Source: an uncultured Clostridium sp.
Lineage (GTDB): Bacteria > Bacillota > Clostridia > Lachnospirales > Lachnospiraceae
Reading direction: 5' to 3'
NCBI GenBank assembly: GCA_934438135.1
Contig: CAKSBP010000002.1
Coordinates: 124,001-188,000, forward strand
DNA length: 64,000 bases
Shown here: positions 43,080 through 51,949 of the stretch, in pieces
Layout of the letters: every line of letters starts with the position of its first letter
Position numbering within the stretch: the first letter of the stretch is position 1
The notes under the pieces: generated by a model
What the model was told of the DNA's origin: nothing
The model's database searches: none
Seen by the model: only the letters and a program-made list of their open reading frames with translations
Program-made: the position numbers and the translations under genes

Positions 43080-44006
43080 ATGGCGTATACGGTAGAATTA
43101 AATAAGTTAATTAAGAAAATGAGTCTGGAAAACATTACTCCGGAAGTAAGCACGGATGAAATTAAAATTTCCCAGTCTGATGTAAACAGACCAGCACTTC
43201 AGCTGGCGGGATTTTTTGATTATTTTGATTCCAAACGAATCCAGATAATTGGACAGGTTGAGTACACATATATGCAGAAAATGGGGAAAGATCATGGTGT
43301 TGCAATGATGGAACGGATTATGCAGTGCAAAGTACCATGTATCGTTGTCTGCCGTGATTTGGAGATGTCACCGGAAATCATTCAGTTAGGAACAAGATAC
43401 GGTATCCCGATTTTACGGTCTTCTAAGACTACTTCTTCCTTTATGGCAGAAGTTATCAGATGGCTGAATGTTGAACTGGCACCTCGGATTTCCATTCATG
43501 GGGTATTAGTCGATGTTTACGGCGAAGGTCTTCTGATTATGGGCGAAAGCGGAATTGGTAAAAGTGAAGCCGCTCTGGAATTAATAAAGAGAGGACATCG
43601 TCTCGTATCCGATGATGTTGTTGAAATAAAGAAAGTCAGTGATGAAACACTGATCGGAAGTGCACCAGATATTACAAGGCATTTCATTGAGTTAAGAGGT
43701 ATTGGAATTATTGATGTCAAGACACTGTTTGGTGTTGAAAGTGTTAAGAATATTCAATCTATTGATTTAGTTATTAAATTAGAAGAATGGAACAGGGATC
43801 AGGAATATGACCGTCTCGGTTTGGAAGAACAGTATACTGAATTCCTTGGCAATAAAGTCGTATGTCATTCCATTCCAATTCGTCCAGGACGTAACCTGGC
43901 TGTTATCTGTGAGTCAGCAGCGGTTAATTATCGTCAGAAGAAAATGGGTTATAACGCAGCAAGGGAACTTTATAACAGGGTAACGAATAACCTGATGAAG
44001 AAATAA
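43080..44006 (+). CDS. hprK: HPr kinase/phosphorylase
   Basis: A 308-residue bifunctional enzyme that phosphorylates HPr-type proteins on Ser46 when glycolytic intermediates are high and removes the phosphate when they are low; the sensor of carbon catabolite repression in Firmicutes. N-terminal regulatory half, then Walker A GESGIGKS at 155-162, His140 in SIHGVLVDVYG, VSDDVVEIKK and the HprK signature ELRGIGIIDVKTLFGVESV. It lies next to a glucokinase and some 4 kb before a Crh-like substrate protein. Confidence 0.95.
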   Translation: MAYTVELNKLIKKMSLENITPEVSTDEIKISQSDVNRPALQLAGFFDYFDSKRIQIIGQVEYTYMQKMGKDHGVAMMERIMQCKVPCIVVCRDLEMSPEIIQLGTRYGIPILRSSKTTSSFMAEVIRWLNVELAPRISIHGVLVDVYGEGLLIMGESGIGKSEAALELIKRGHRLVSDDVVEIKKVSDETLIGSAPDITRHFIELRGIGIIDVKTLFGVESVKNIQSIDLVIKLEEWNRDQEYDRLGLEEQYTEFLGNKVVCHSIPIRPGRNLAVICESAAVNYRQKKMGYNAARELYNRVTNNLMKK

Positions 44007-44059
44007 ATAATAAGAATAAGTTTTTGTTTTGACAGAGTAAAAATGAAAGGTGGAGAAAC

Positions 44060-45001
44060 ATGGTTAAGTATTGTATGGGTGTTGATGTAGGGGGAACTAC
44101 AGTAAAAATTGGTTTATTCGAGGGAGAAGGCAGCCTGATTGACAACTGGGAAATCGTAACGAGAAAAGATGAAGGCGGATCTTTGATTCTTGGTGACATT
44201 GCACAGTCTCTAAAAGAAAAATGGGAAGAGAAAAGCATTGCAAAAGAGGATATCATAGGAATCGGACTTGGAATTCCAGGACCAATTACTGAAGATGGCA
44301 CGGTTTTAAAATGTGCAAATCTGGGATGGGGTGTTTTCAATGTTGCAGAAGAAGTAAGTAAATTAACCGGAATTAAAAATGTCAAAGTTGGAAATGATGC
44401 TAACGTTGCAGCTCTTGGTGAGATGTGGAAAGGCGGCGGAAAGGGTTATAAAGATATTATTATGATAACTCTTGGAACCGGCGTTGGCGGCGGTGTCATT
44501 TTAAATGGAAAGATTCTTACAGGCTCTAAAGGTGCAGCAGGTGAAATTGGCCATATTACCGTAAACTACGAAGAAGAAGACACGTGCGGATGTGGGAAAA
44601 AAGGCTGTCTGGAACAATTTGCTTCAGCAACCGGTATTGTAAAAGAAGCTAAGAGATTATTAATTACTTCGGACATGCCTTCTAAGTTAAGAGATTTACA
44701 GTATTTATCAGCAAAGGCGATTTTTGACTGTGCAAAAGAAGGAGATCAGCTTGCCAATGATTTAGTAGAAGAACTGGGAAGATATTTAGGTCTTGCATGC
44801 TCTCATATTGCAGCTGTTGTGGATCCACAAGCATTTGTTATCGGTGGAGGAGTTTCCAAAGCAGGTGAGATGCTCACAACTTTAATAAAAAAATACTATG
44901 AGCAGAATGTAATGTTTGCATTGAAAAACAAAGAATTCAGACTTGCTGAATTAGGAAATGATGCGGGCATTTATGGATGTGCTAAAATGGTATTTGAATA
45001 A
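44060..45001 (+). CDS. glcK: ROK-family glucokinase
   Basis: A 313-residue sugar kinase, most likely glucose to glucose 6-phosphate with ATP. CMGVDVGGTTVKIGLFEGEG phosphate loop, GIGLGIPGPI, VGNDANVAALGE with catalytic Asp, TLGTGVGGGVILNGKIL, the GEIGHI sugar site and the ROK zinc motif CGCGKKGCLEQFAS. The length is normal. It directly follows hprK, linking glucose entry to catabolite control. Confidence 0.92.
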   Translation: MVKYCMGVDVGGTTVKIGLFEGEGSLIDNWEIVTRKDEGGSLILGDIAQSLKEKWEEKSIAKEDIIGIGLGIPGPITEDGTVLKCANLGWGVFNVAEEVSKLTGIKNVKVGNDANVAALGEMWKGGGKGYKDIIMITLGTGVGGGVILNGKILTGSKGAAGEIGHITVNYEEEDTCGCGKKGCLEQFASATGIVKEAKRLLITSDMPSKLRDLQYLSAKAIFDCAKEGDQLANDLVEELGRYLGLACSHIAAVVDPQAFVIGGGVSKAGEMLTTLIKKYYEQNVMFALKNKEFRLAELGNDAGIYGCAKMVFE

Positions 45002-45055
45002 AAAAAACAGAATCGCATATATATAGGCATATAGATTATAAAGAAGAGGTATAAC

Positions 45056-46009
45056 GTGTATCAGCAGTTAAAAGAAAAATTAAGAACGATAGTAAAAGAA
45101 AATCAGATAAAAACGAATGAACCAATGAAACTTCATACTACATTCCGAATTGGCGGACCGGCAGATTATTATATCACACCTGCCAATGAAGCAGAACTTA
45201 AGGAGGTTGTGTCACTCTGCCATAGTGAAAAAGTCCCATTCTATATTATTGGAAATGGAAGTAACCTTTTGGTTGGAGATTATGGATTCCATGGGGGAAT
45301 CATTGAAATAAAAGATACGTTTGCCGAAATCGCATTTTCTGAGACAGAGGATAGAACCGGCATGATTGTAAAAGCAGGAGCAGGAATCCTTCTATCGAAA
45401 ATGGCAAAGCTTGCAGCTGATAAATCCCTGACTGGATTTGAATTTGCATCTGGAATTCCGGGAACATTAGGTGGAGCTGTTGCAATGAATGCTGGTGCAT
45501 ATGGCGGCGAAATTAAAGATGCAGTTATAAGTGCAAAGGTACTGACCATGGATGGTGAGTTAAAGAACCTGAGCAAAGAAGAACTAGAACTTAGCTACCG
45601 CAGCAGTGTTATTATGAAAAAACAATATATTGTAACTGAAGCGGTATTCCAGTTTAACTATGGAGAGAAAGAATCTATTCTGACACAGATGAAAGAATTA
45701 AATGGAAGAAGAAGAGAAAAGCAGCCATTGGAATTTCCAAGTGCAGGAAGCACCTTTAAGCGTCCGGAAGGATATTTTGCCGGCAAGCTGATTATGGATG
45801 CAGGCCTTCGTGGATTCCGTGTCGGAGATATCATGGTTTCTGAAAAACACTGTGGATTCGTTGTAAATGTAGGAAATGGAACAGCAGCACAGGTGAAGGA
45901 GTTAATTGCCCAGGTCACAGAGAAAGTAGAAAATCAATTTGGTGTAATCTTGGAACCAGAAGTACGTTTGATTGGAGAATTTAAACCAAGGCAGGAGGAA
46001 ATAACATGA
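45056..46009 (+). CDS. murB: UDP-N-acetylenolpyruvoylglucosamine reductase
   Basis: A 317-residue FAD enzyme that makes UDP-MurNAc for peptidoglycan. FAD-binding TFRIGGPADYYITP and FYIIGNGSNLLVGDYGF; SGIPGTLGGAVAMNAGAYGGEIKD; catalytic Ser in FPSAGSTFKRPEGYFAGKLI, type II MurB as in other Firmicutes; C-terminal Glu in LEPEVRLIGEF. GTG start after GAAGAGG. Its stop overlaps rapZ by ATGA, so the genes murB-rapZ-whiA-crh form one operon. Confidence 0.95.
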   Translation: MYQQLKEKLRTIVKENQIKTNEPMKLHTTFRIGGPADYYITPANEAELKEVVSLCHSEKVPFYIIGNGSNLLVGDYGFHGGIIEIKDTFAEIAFSETEDRTGMIVKAGAGILLSKMAKLAADKSLTGFEFASGIPGTLGGAVAMNAGAYGGEIKDAVISAKVLTMDGELKNLSKEELELSYRSSVIMKKQYIVTEAVFQFNYGEKESILTQMKELNGRRREKQPLEFPSAGSTFKRPEGYFAGKLIMDAGLRGFRVGDIMVSEKHCGFVVNVGNGTAAQVKELIAQVTEKVENQFGVILEPEVRLIGEFKPRQEEIT

Positions 46010-46866
46010 GATTTGTCGTAGTTACAGGAATGTCAGGTGCAGGAAAAAGTTCAGTATTAAAAATGCTGGAGGATGCAGGATATTTCTGTGTAGACAATCT
46101 GCCAATTCCTTTAATTCCAAGACTGTCTAATTTTATTCTCAGTGAAGAAAAGACAGTAAAAAAGGCAGCACTTGGGGTAGATATCCGTAACGGACAGGCT
46201 TTGGAAGAACTGGAAGATGTCTTGAATGAATTGGAAAAAATGAAGTTGAAGCCTGAAATACTGTTTCTGGACTCAGAAACAGATGTGCTGGTAAAACGAT
46301 ATAAGGAAACGAGGCGAAGTCATCCACTTGTATCGGAGGGAAGAGTGGATAAAGGAATTGAAATAGAAAGAAATAAATTGCAATTTCTTAAGAAACGTGC
46401 TAATTATATAATAGATACCAGTCATATGCTGATTCGGGATTTAAAGACGGAAATTGATAAGATTTTTGTATTAGATGAAGGCTACAGCAACTTTTTTATC
46501 TCAGTAGTTTCATTTGGCTTTAAATACGGAATTCTTGCAGATGCGGATCTTGTATTTGATGTGCGTTTTCTTCCAAATCCGTTTTATATTCCAGAATTGA
46601 AGAAAAAGACTGGATTAGATGGGGAAGTTTATGATTATGTTATGAAAGCAGAGGCGTCTACTGTATTTCTGGATAAGCTGGAAGATATGCTGAAGTTTTT
46701 GATTCCAAACTATATTACAGAAGGTAAAAATCAGATTGTAGTGGGAATTGGATGTACAGGTGGAAAACATCGTTCGGTTACCATTGCAAGGGCTATCACG
46801 GAACGTCTGTCAGAATTAGAGTATGGTATCAATATAGAACATAGAGATATTGAGAAGGATGTTTAA
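46006..46866 (+). CDS. rapZ: RapZ/YvcJ nucleotide-binding protein
   Basis: A 286-residue P-loop protein. N-terminal kinase-like domain with Walker A GMSGAGKSS (residues 8-16) and VDNLPIPLIPRL; C-terminal domain with GFKYGILADADLVFDVRFLPNPFYIPEL, GIGCTGGKHRSVTIARAITERL. In E. coli it adapts an RNase to a regulatory RNA; in Bacillus the homologue YvcJ hydrolyses GTP and affects competence. In Bacillus the next gene is yvcK; here whiA follows immediately, so yvcK is missing from the cluster. Confidence 0.94.
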   Translation: MRFVVVTGMSGAGKSSVLKMLEDAGYFCVDNLPIPLIPRLSNFILSEEKTVKKAALGVDIRNGQALEELEDVLNELEKMKLKPEILFLDSETDVLVKRYKETRRSHPLVSEGRVDKGIEIERNKLQFLKKRANYIIDTSHMLIRDLKTEIDKIFVLDEGYSNFFISVVSFGFKYGILADADLVFDVRFLPNPFYIPELKKKTGLDGEVYDYVMKAEASTVFLDKLEDMLKFLIPNYITEGKNQIVVGIGCTGGKHRSVTIARAITERLSELEYGINIEHRDIEKDV

Positions 46867-46867
46867 T

Positions 46868-47821
46868 ATGTCATTTTCAGGAGATGTAAAAGAAGAACTG
46901 TCAAGACAGATGGATTCTTCCAGACATTGCTGTATTGCAGAACTGGCAGCAATTATCAGTTTCTGCGGCGAGGTTTCTGTAAATGGCAAAGGAGGATATT
47001 CTCTGAAAGTTCATACGGAAAACTTGACAGTAGCTAGAAAATATTTTATGTTAGTAAAGAATACATTTCATGTAAAGGCGGAAATTGCCGTAAAAAGAAA
47101 TGTGACCCTAAGAAAAAGTAAGAACTACATTATCTATTTGCGTGCTGAGGATGATGTTATGAAAGTCCTCGAGGCATCAAAGTTAATAGGTGACAACGGT
47201 AACATAAATCAAAATTTATTACCAAGCCATTTAGTTTCACAAAATACCTGTTGTAAAAGGGCGTTTATCAGAGGAGCTTTTTTAGCGGCCGGCTCCATCA
47301 GTGATCCTTCTAAAACATATCATTTTGAAATAGTAACTGCACAAAAGGAAAAGGCGGAGCATCTCATGAACATGATGCAGTCTTTTGACGTAGATGCAAA
47401 GATTATTCTGCGCAAAAAAAATTATGTTGTATATGTAAAGGAAGGTTCTCAGATTGTCGACCTGCTTAACATCATGGAAGCTCATATAGCACTTATGAAT
47501 CTTGAGAATGTCAGGATTCTAAAGGAAATGCGAAATTCCATTAACCGTAAGGTAAACTGCGAGGCAGCAAATATTAATAAGACAGTCGTTGCTGCGACAA
47601 AGCAGATCGAAGATATCCTTTATATTCGGGATACCATTGGGTTAAGCGAATTATCGGAAGGTTTAGAAGAGGTTGCAAGGCTTAGGATTGAACAGCCGGA
47701 TGCATCTCTAAAGGAACTAGGTACTTTACTTAATCCAACACTGGGTAAATCAGGGGTGAATCATCGATTAAGAAGAATAAGCAAAATTGCAGATAGTTTA
47801 AGGGAACAAAAGGAGGAATAA
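46868..47821 (+). CDS. whiA: WhiA DNA-binding protein
   Basis: A 317-residue protein combining a LAGLIDADG-homing-endonuclease-like N-terminal fold with a C-terminal helix-turn-helix. Visible: SFSGDVKEELSRQ start, CCKRAFIRGAFLAAGSISDPSKTYHFEI, NCEAANINKTVVAATKQIEDI, and the HTH region PDASLKELGTLLNPTLGKSGVNHRLRRI. It influences division and chromosome segregation in Bacillus and sporulation in Streptomyces. The start at ATG 46868 has AGAAGGA before it; the TTG 18 bases upstream lies inside rapZ and is disfavoured. Confidence 0.95.
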   Translation: MSFSGDVKEELSRQMDSSRHCCIAELAAIISFCGEVSVNGKGGYSLKVHTENLTVARKYFMLVKNTFHVKAEIAVKRNVTLRKSKNYIIYLRAEDDVMKVLEASKLIGDNGNINQNLLPSHLVSQNTCCKRAFIRGAFLAAGSISDPSKTYHFEIVTAQKEKAEHLMNMMQSFDVDAKIILRKKNYVVYVKEGSQIVDLLNIMEAHIALMNLENVRILKEMRNSINRKVNCEAANINKTVVAATKQIEDILYIRDTIGLSELSEGLEEVARLRIEQPDASLKELGTLLNPTLGKSGVNHRLRRISKIADSLREQKEE

Positions 47822-47824
47822 AGT

Positions 47825-48085
47825 ATGGTAACGAAAAAGTTAACAATTAAAATTTCCAGTGGCTTAGAGGCAAGACCTGCAGCATTATTAGTGCAGATTG
47901 CGAGCCAGTTTGAAAGTTCTATTTATCTGGAATGCGAAGATAAACAGGTTAATGCGAAAAGCATTATGGGAATGATGAGTTTAGGCCTGGCTGCCGGTGA
48001 AGAAGTAACGGTAACTGCAGACGGAGCAGATGAAGAAGCTGCTATGGAAAGAATTGAGCAGTTTTTATTAAAAGGTGAAAAATAA
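47825..48085 (+). CDS. crh: Crh-like HPr paralogue, Glu in place of phospho-His15
   Basis: An 86-residue HPr-fold protein. PTS HPr carries GLHARPA with His15 phosphorylated by Enzyme I; here the sequence is GLEARPAALL with Glu at 15, so it cannot pass phosphate to sugars. The regulatory serine is kept: VNAKSIMGMMSLG with Ser46, the HprK target. This is the logic of Bacillus Crh, which has Gln15. Its position three bases after whiA is the Crh position in Bacillus as well. Expected role: when Ser46 is phosphorylated, act as co-repressor with CcpA. A conventional HPr must exist elsewhere if the cell has a PTS. Confidence 0.88.
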   Translation: MVTKKLTIKISSGLEARPAALLVQIASQFESSIYLECEDKQVNAKSIMGMMSLGLAAGEEVTVTADGADEEAAMERIEQFLLKGEK

Positions 48086-48107
48086 ATATCCTGTGTTACA
48101 GGATATG

Positions 48108-48165
48108 AAAAGGAGACTTATGATTGGATTTTACGGAAAATCTGCTTATAAGTCTCTTTTGTTTT
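48108..48165 (+). terminator. Terminator of the murB-rapZ-whiA-crh operon
   Basis: AAAAGGAGACTTAT pairs with ATAAGTCTCTTTT (one mismatch) and ends in a T-rich run. A short perfect hairpin ATATCCTG-TGTTA-CAGGATAT lies just upstream. The AAGGAG here belongs to the stem and should not be read as a ribosome site. Confidence 0.75.
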
Positions 48166-48249
48166 GTATTCATTTTACGGATAATTATGCTATATTCCGG
48201 ACATCAGAGGAAAAATAATAGAATTACAGAAAGAAATCTCTCAGAAAAT

Positions 48250-48279
48250 TTGCCATTTTATTTTATGACTAAATATGAT
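48250..48279 (+). promoter_or_regulatory. Probable sigma-A promoter of dnaE
   Basis: TTGCCA, 18-base spacer, TATGAT, 66 bases before the start codon. Confidence 0.5.
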
Positions 48280-48344
48280 AGAATTTGGAGAGATAAGAAC
48301 GGAAAGTCCCGCATTGGGGCGTTAAAAGCAGAAGGGAGAGGCAT

Positions 48345-51300
48345 ATGAATTTTACACATTTGCATGTCCATACCGAATACAGCCTTTTGGATGGTTCCAG
48401 TAAAATCAAGGAACTGGTAGCCCGCACAAAAGAACTTGGAATGGATAGTATCGCTATTACAGATCATGGTGTTATGTATGGTGTCATTGATTTTTACCGG
48501 GCAGCAAGGGAAGCAGGAATTAAGCCGATTATTGGCTGCGAAGTTTATGTTGCACCAAATTCCAGATTCGACAGGGAGTCAAATCAGTCAGAAGGAAGAT
48601 ACAATCATCTTGTTCTGCTGGCAGAAAACAATCAGGGATATGCTAATCTGATGAAAATTGTATCCAAAGGATTTATTGAAGGATTTTATTATAAACCAAG
48701 AGTAGATTATGAAATACTGGAAGAGTATCATGAGGGGATTATTGCGTTAAGTGCCTGTCTGGCAGGTGCGGTAGCTATGAACTTACGACGTGGTTTCTAT
48801 GAGGAAGCGAAAAAAGAGGCACTGCGTCTTAATAAGATTTTTGGGCAGAATAACTTTTTCCTCGAACTTCAGGATCATGGAATAAAAGAGCAGCAGCTGG
48901 TGAATCAGCAGTTACTCCGTCTAAGTGAAGAAACGAAAATACCATTAGTGGCAACGAACGATGTCCATTATATTTATGATAAGGACTCGGTTCCACATGA
49001 TATTCTTCTTTGTATTCAGACACAGAAGAAAGTAAGCGATGAAAACCGTATGCGTTATGAGGGTGGACAGTTTTATCTGAAGTCAGCGGAAGAAATGGCA
49101 CAGGTATTTCCATACGCATTAGAGGCTTTGGAAAATACGCACAAGATTGCGGAACGTTGTTTTGTAGAAATTGAATTTGGAAATTATAAACTGCCAAGAT
49201 ATGATGTACCAGATGGCTACACTGCATGGGAGTATTTGCAGAAACTTTGTTATGAAGGATTGGAAAGACGATATGAGAATCCAGGAGAGGATTTAAAAGA
49301 ACGTTTAAAATACGAACTGGATACGATTCATACTATGGGTTTTGTAGATTACTTTTTGATTGTTTGGGATTTTATTAAGTATGCAAAAGATAATGATATT
49401 ATGGTAGGTCCAGGACGTGGTTCTGCTGCCGGAAGCATTGTTGCATACAGTCTTGCAATTACAGATATTGATCCAATTCGTTATAATCTGCTGTTTGAGC
49501 GTTTCTTAAATCCAGAGCGTCTGACTATGCCCGATATTGATATCGATTTCTGCTTCGAACGAAGACAGGAAGTTATCGATTATGTGGTAAGAAAATATGG
49601 AACAGATCGCGTGGTTCAGATTGTTACCTTTGGTACGATGGCTGCGAAAATGGTTATTCGTGATGTAGGAAGAGCGTTGGATATGTCCTATTCAGCAGTG
49701 GATACCGTTGCCAAAATGATTCCAACTGAGTTGGGGATTACGATTACCAAAGCACTGCAGATTAATCCAGAATTAAAAGCATTATATGATTCAGATGAAG
49801 AAGTGAAACACTTGATTGACACTTCCATTCGTCTGGAAGGGCTGCCAAGACATACGTCCATGCATGCAGCAGGTGTTGTAATCAGTAAGGATGAAGTGGA
49901 TAAATACGTACCCCTTTCCAGAGCATCGGATGGAACGATTACGACGCAGTTTACTATGACAACACTGGAAGAACTAGGTCTGCTTAAAATGGATTTCCTT
50001 GGACTTCGTACCCTGACGGTTATTCAAAATGCTGTAAGGCTTGTAAATAACCGTATGAATAAGCTGGATAAAAACAGCCGGGAATACAAGGTAATGCAGG
50101 CCAGACACGGCGAAAAGCTCATTATTAACCATATTGATTTTGATGACAAGCAGGTATTGGAAAGCATTGGTTCTGGTAAGACAGAAGGTGTATTCCAATT
50201 AGAAAGTGCCGGAATGAAAAATTTCATGAAGGAACTGAAACCGGAAAATATGGAAGATATCATTGCCGGTATTTCTCTTTATCGTCCGGGCCCAATGGAT
50301 TTTATTCCAAAATATATTAAGGGAAAGAATGATCGGAATAACATAACTTACGAATGTCCGGAGTTAGAGCATATTCTGGCACCAACTTATGGCTGTATCG
50401 TTTATCAGGAACAGGTTATGCAGATTGTACGAGATCTTGCCGGCTACAGTTATGGACGAAGTGATTTAGTTCGTCGTGCCATGTCAAAGAAAAAGGCAAA
50501 AGTTATGGAAGAAGAACGCCAGAACTTTGTTTACGGAAATAAAGAAGAAGGCATTGTGGGCTGTATTGGAAATGGAATCAGTGAGGCGGTTGCCAATCAG
50601 ATTTATGATGAAATGATTGATTTTGCCAAGTATGCATTCAACAAATCTCATGCAGCAGCTTATGCGGTTGTTTCTTATGAAACCGCATATTTAAAATATT
50701 ATTATCCAGTGGAATACATGGCAGCCTTAATGACCTCAGTCATTGATAATACAGATAAGGTTTCAGAATATATTATGACATGCCGCCAGATGGAAATTGC
50801 TATTCTTCCACCAGATATTAATGAAGGAGAGTCTAATTTCTCTGTATCAGGCAATGCAATCCGTTATGGGCTGTCTGCTATTAAAGGACTTGGAAAGCCG
50901 GTTATTCAGGCGATCGTAGAAGAACGGGAGAAGAATGGAAAATTTCTTTCCTTAAATGATGTTGTCATGCGCCTTTCTGGAAAAGAAGTAAATAAAAGAA
51001 CAATGGAAAGTTTTATTAAATCTGGTGCATTGGACAGCCTGCCTGGTACAAGAAAGCAGAAAATGCAGGTTTATGTACAGGTAATTGATTCTGTAAACCA
51101 GGAGAAGAAAAACAACTTATCTGGGCAGATATCCCTATTTGACCTGGTGGAAAATAAAGATGAGTTCAAGCAGGAAATAGAATTTCCGAATGTAGGAGAG
51201 TATCAGAAGGAACAGCTTCTTGCATTTGAAAAAGAAGTGCTTGGTATTTATGTCAGCGGTCATCCTCTGGAAGAATACATCAAAGAATGGGAAGCCCAGG

Positions 51301-51869
51301 TTACAAGAAAAGCAAGCGACTTTTTATTAGATGAATCAGGGAATGTAAAGGTCATGGATAATGAACACGCGGTTATCGGCGGTATGATTACTATAAAAAC
51401 CATAAAGACAACCAAGACAAACAGTCTGATGGCATTTTTAACATTGGAAGATTTGTATGGAACAGTAGAAGTCATTGTGTTTCCAAGGGATTTTGAAAAG
51501 TACCGTTCTTGTTTAGAAGAAGACAGTAAGATATTTGTATCTGGAAAAGTAACGGTAGAGGAAGAAAAAGCGGCAAAAATCATTGCCCAGAGGATTGTTC
51601 CATTCGACCAGGTATCAAGTGATGTATGGGTTCAGTTTAATAACAAAGAGGAATTTACAAAGATGGAATTGGATTTGTATGAAATTCTGGAGGAATATCC
51701 TGGAGAAAGCAGCGTAAAGATTTTCTGCCGTGCAGAAAGGCAGCAAAAGATTTTAAAATATAAAGTTAATACGGATAATTCTTTGATAAAACGCTTAAAT
51801 GAAAAGTTTAAAAGTGAAAATGTTAAGGTTGTCCAAAAGAGTATTGAAAAACATTGGCAAAAGAGTTAA
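48345..51869 (+). CDS. dnaE: DNA polymerase III alpha subunit DnaE
   Basis: A 1174-residue replicative polymerase subunit. N-terminal PHP domain (THLHVHTEYSLLDGSSKIKEL; ITDHGVMYGVIDFY), palm with catalytic aspartates in PDIDIDF near residue 397, GPGRGSAAGSIVAYSL, thumb and fingers, then LYRPGPMDFIPKYI, the tandem helix-hairpin-helix and a C-terminal OB fold (GGMITIKTIKTTKTNSLMAFLTLEDLYGTVEVIVFP). Low-GC Firmicutes use PolC for most synthesis and DnaE to extend primers; this protein is the DnaE type. Single gene before pfkA. Confidence 0.96.
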   Translation: MNFTHLHVHTEYSLLDGSSKIKELVARTKELGMDSIAITDHGVMYGVIDFYRAAREAGIKPIIGCEVYVAPNSRFDRESNQSEGRYNHLVLLAENNQGYANLMKIVSKGFIEGFYYKPRVDYEILEEYHEGIIALSACLAGAVAMNLRRGFYEEAKKEALRLNKIFGQNNFFLELQDHGIKEQQLVNQQLLRLSEETKIPLVATNDVHYIYDKDSVPHDILLCIQTQKKVSDENRMRYEGGQFYLKSAEEMAQVFPYALEALENTHKIAERCFVEIEFGNYKLPRYDVPDGYTAWEYLQKLCYEGLERRYENPGEDLKERLKYELDTIHTMGFVDYFLIVWDFIKYAKDNDIMVGPGRGSAAGSIVAYSLAITDIDPIRYNLLFERFLNPERLTMPDIDIDFCFERRQEVIDYVVRKYGTDRVVQIVTFGTMAAKMVIRDVGRALDMSYSAVDTVAKMIPTELGITITKALQINPELKALYDSDEEVKHLIDTSIRLEGLPRHTSMHAAGVVISKDEVDKYVPLSRASDGTITTQFTMTTLEELGLLKMDFLGLRTLTVIQNAVRLVNNRMNKLDKNSREYKVMQARHGEKLIINHIDFDDKQVLESIGSGKTEGVFQLESAGMKNFMKELKPENMEDIIAGISLYRPGPMDFIPKYIKGKNDRNNITYECPELEHILAPTYGCIVYQEQVMQIVRDLAGYSYGRSDLVRRAMSKKKAKVMEEERQNFVYGNKEEGIVGCIGNGISEAVANQIYDEMIDFAKYAFNKSHAAAYAVVSYETAYLKYYYPVEYMAALMTSVIDNTDKVSEYIMTCRQMEIAILPPDINEGESNFSVSGNAIRYGLSAIKGLGKPVIQAIVEEREKNGKFLSLNDVVMRLSGKEVNKRTMESFIKSGALDSLPGTRKQKMQVYVQVIDSVNQEKKNNLSGQISLFDLVENKDEFKQEIEFPNVGEYQKEQLLAFEKEVLGIYVSGHPLEEYIKEWEAQVTRKASDFLLDESGNVKVMDNEHAVIGGMITIKTIKTTKTNSLMAFLTLEDLYGTVEVIVFPRDFEKYRSCLEEDSKIFVSGKVTVEEEKAAKIIAQRIVPFDQVSSDVWVQFNNKEEFTKMELDLYEILEEYPGESSVKIFCRAERQQKILKYKVNTDNSLIKRLNEKFKSENVKVVQKSIEKHWQKS

Positions 51870-51949
51870 AATAATCCTGATTGAATATTGTTTTGTAATA
51901 CTAGGGGAACAAATGATTTTACAGAATAATTCCGTGGAGGTAAGATAGA

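Noticed and set aside
48120..48348. Possible small genes (32 codons from ATG 48120, or 74 codons from TTG 48124 ending over the dnaE start)
   Set aside because: The apparent ribosome site AAGGAG is one arm of the operon terminator stem, and the rest overlaps the probable dnaE promoter.
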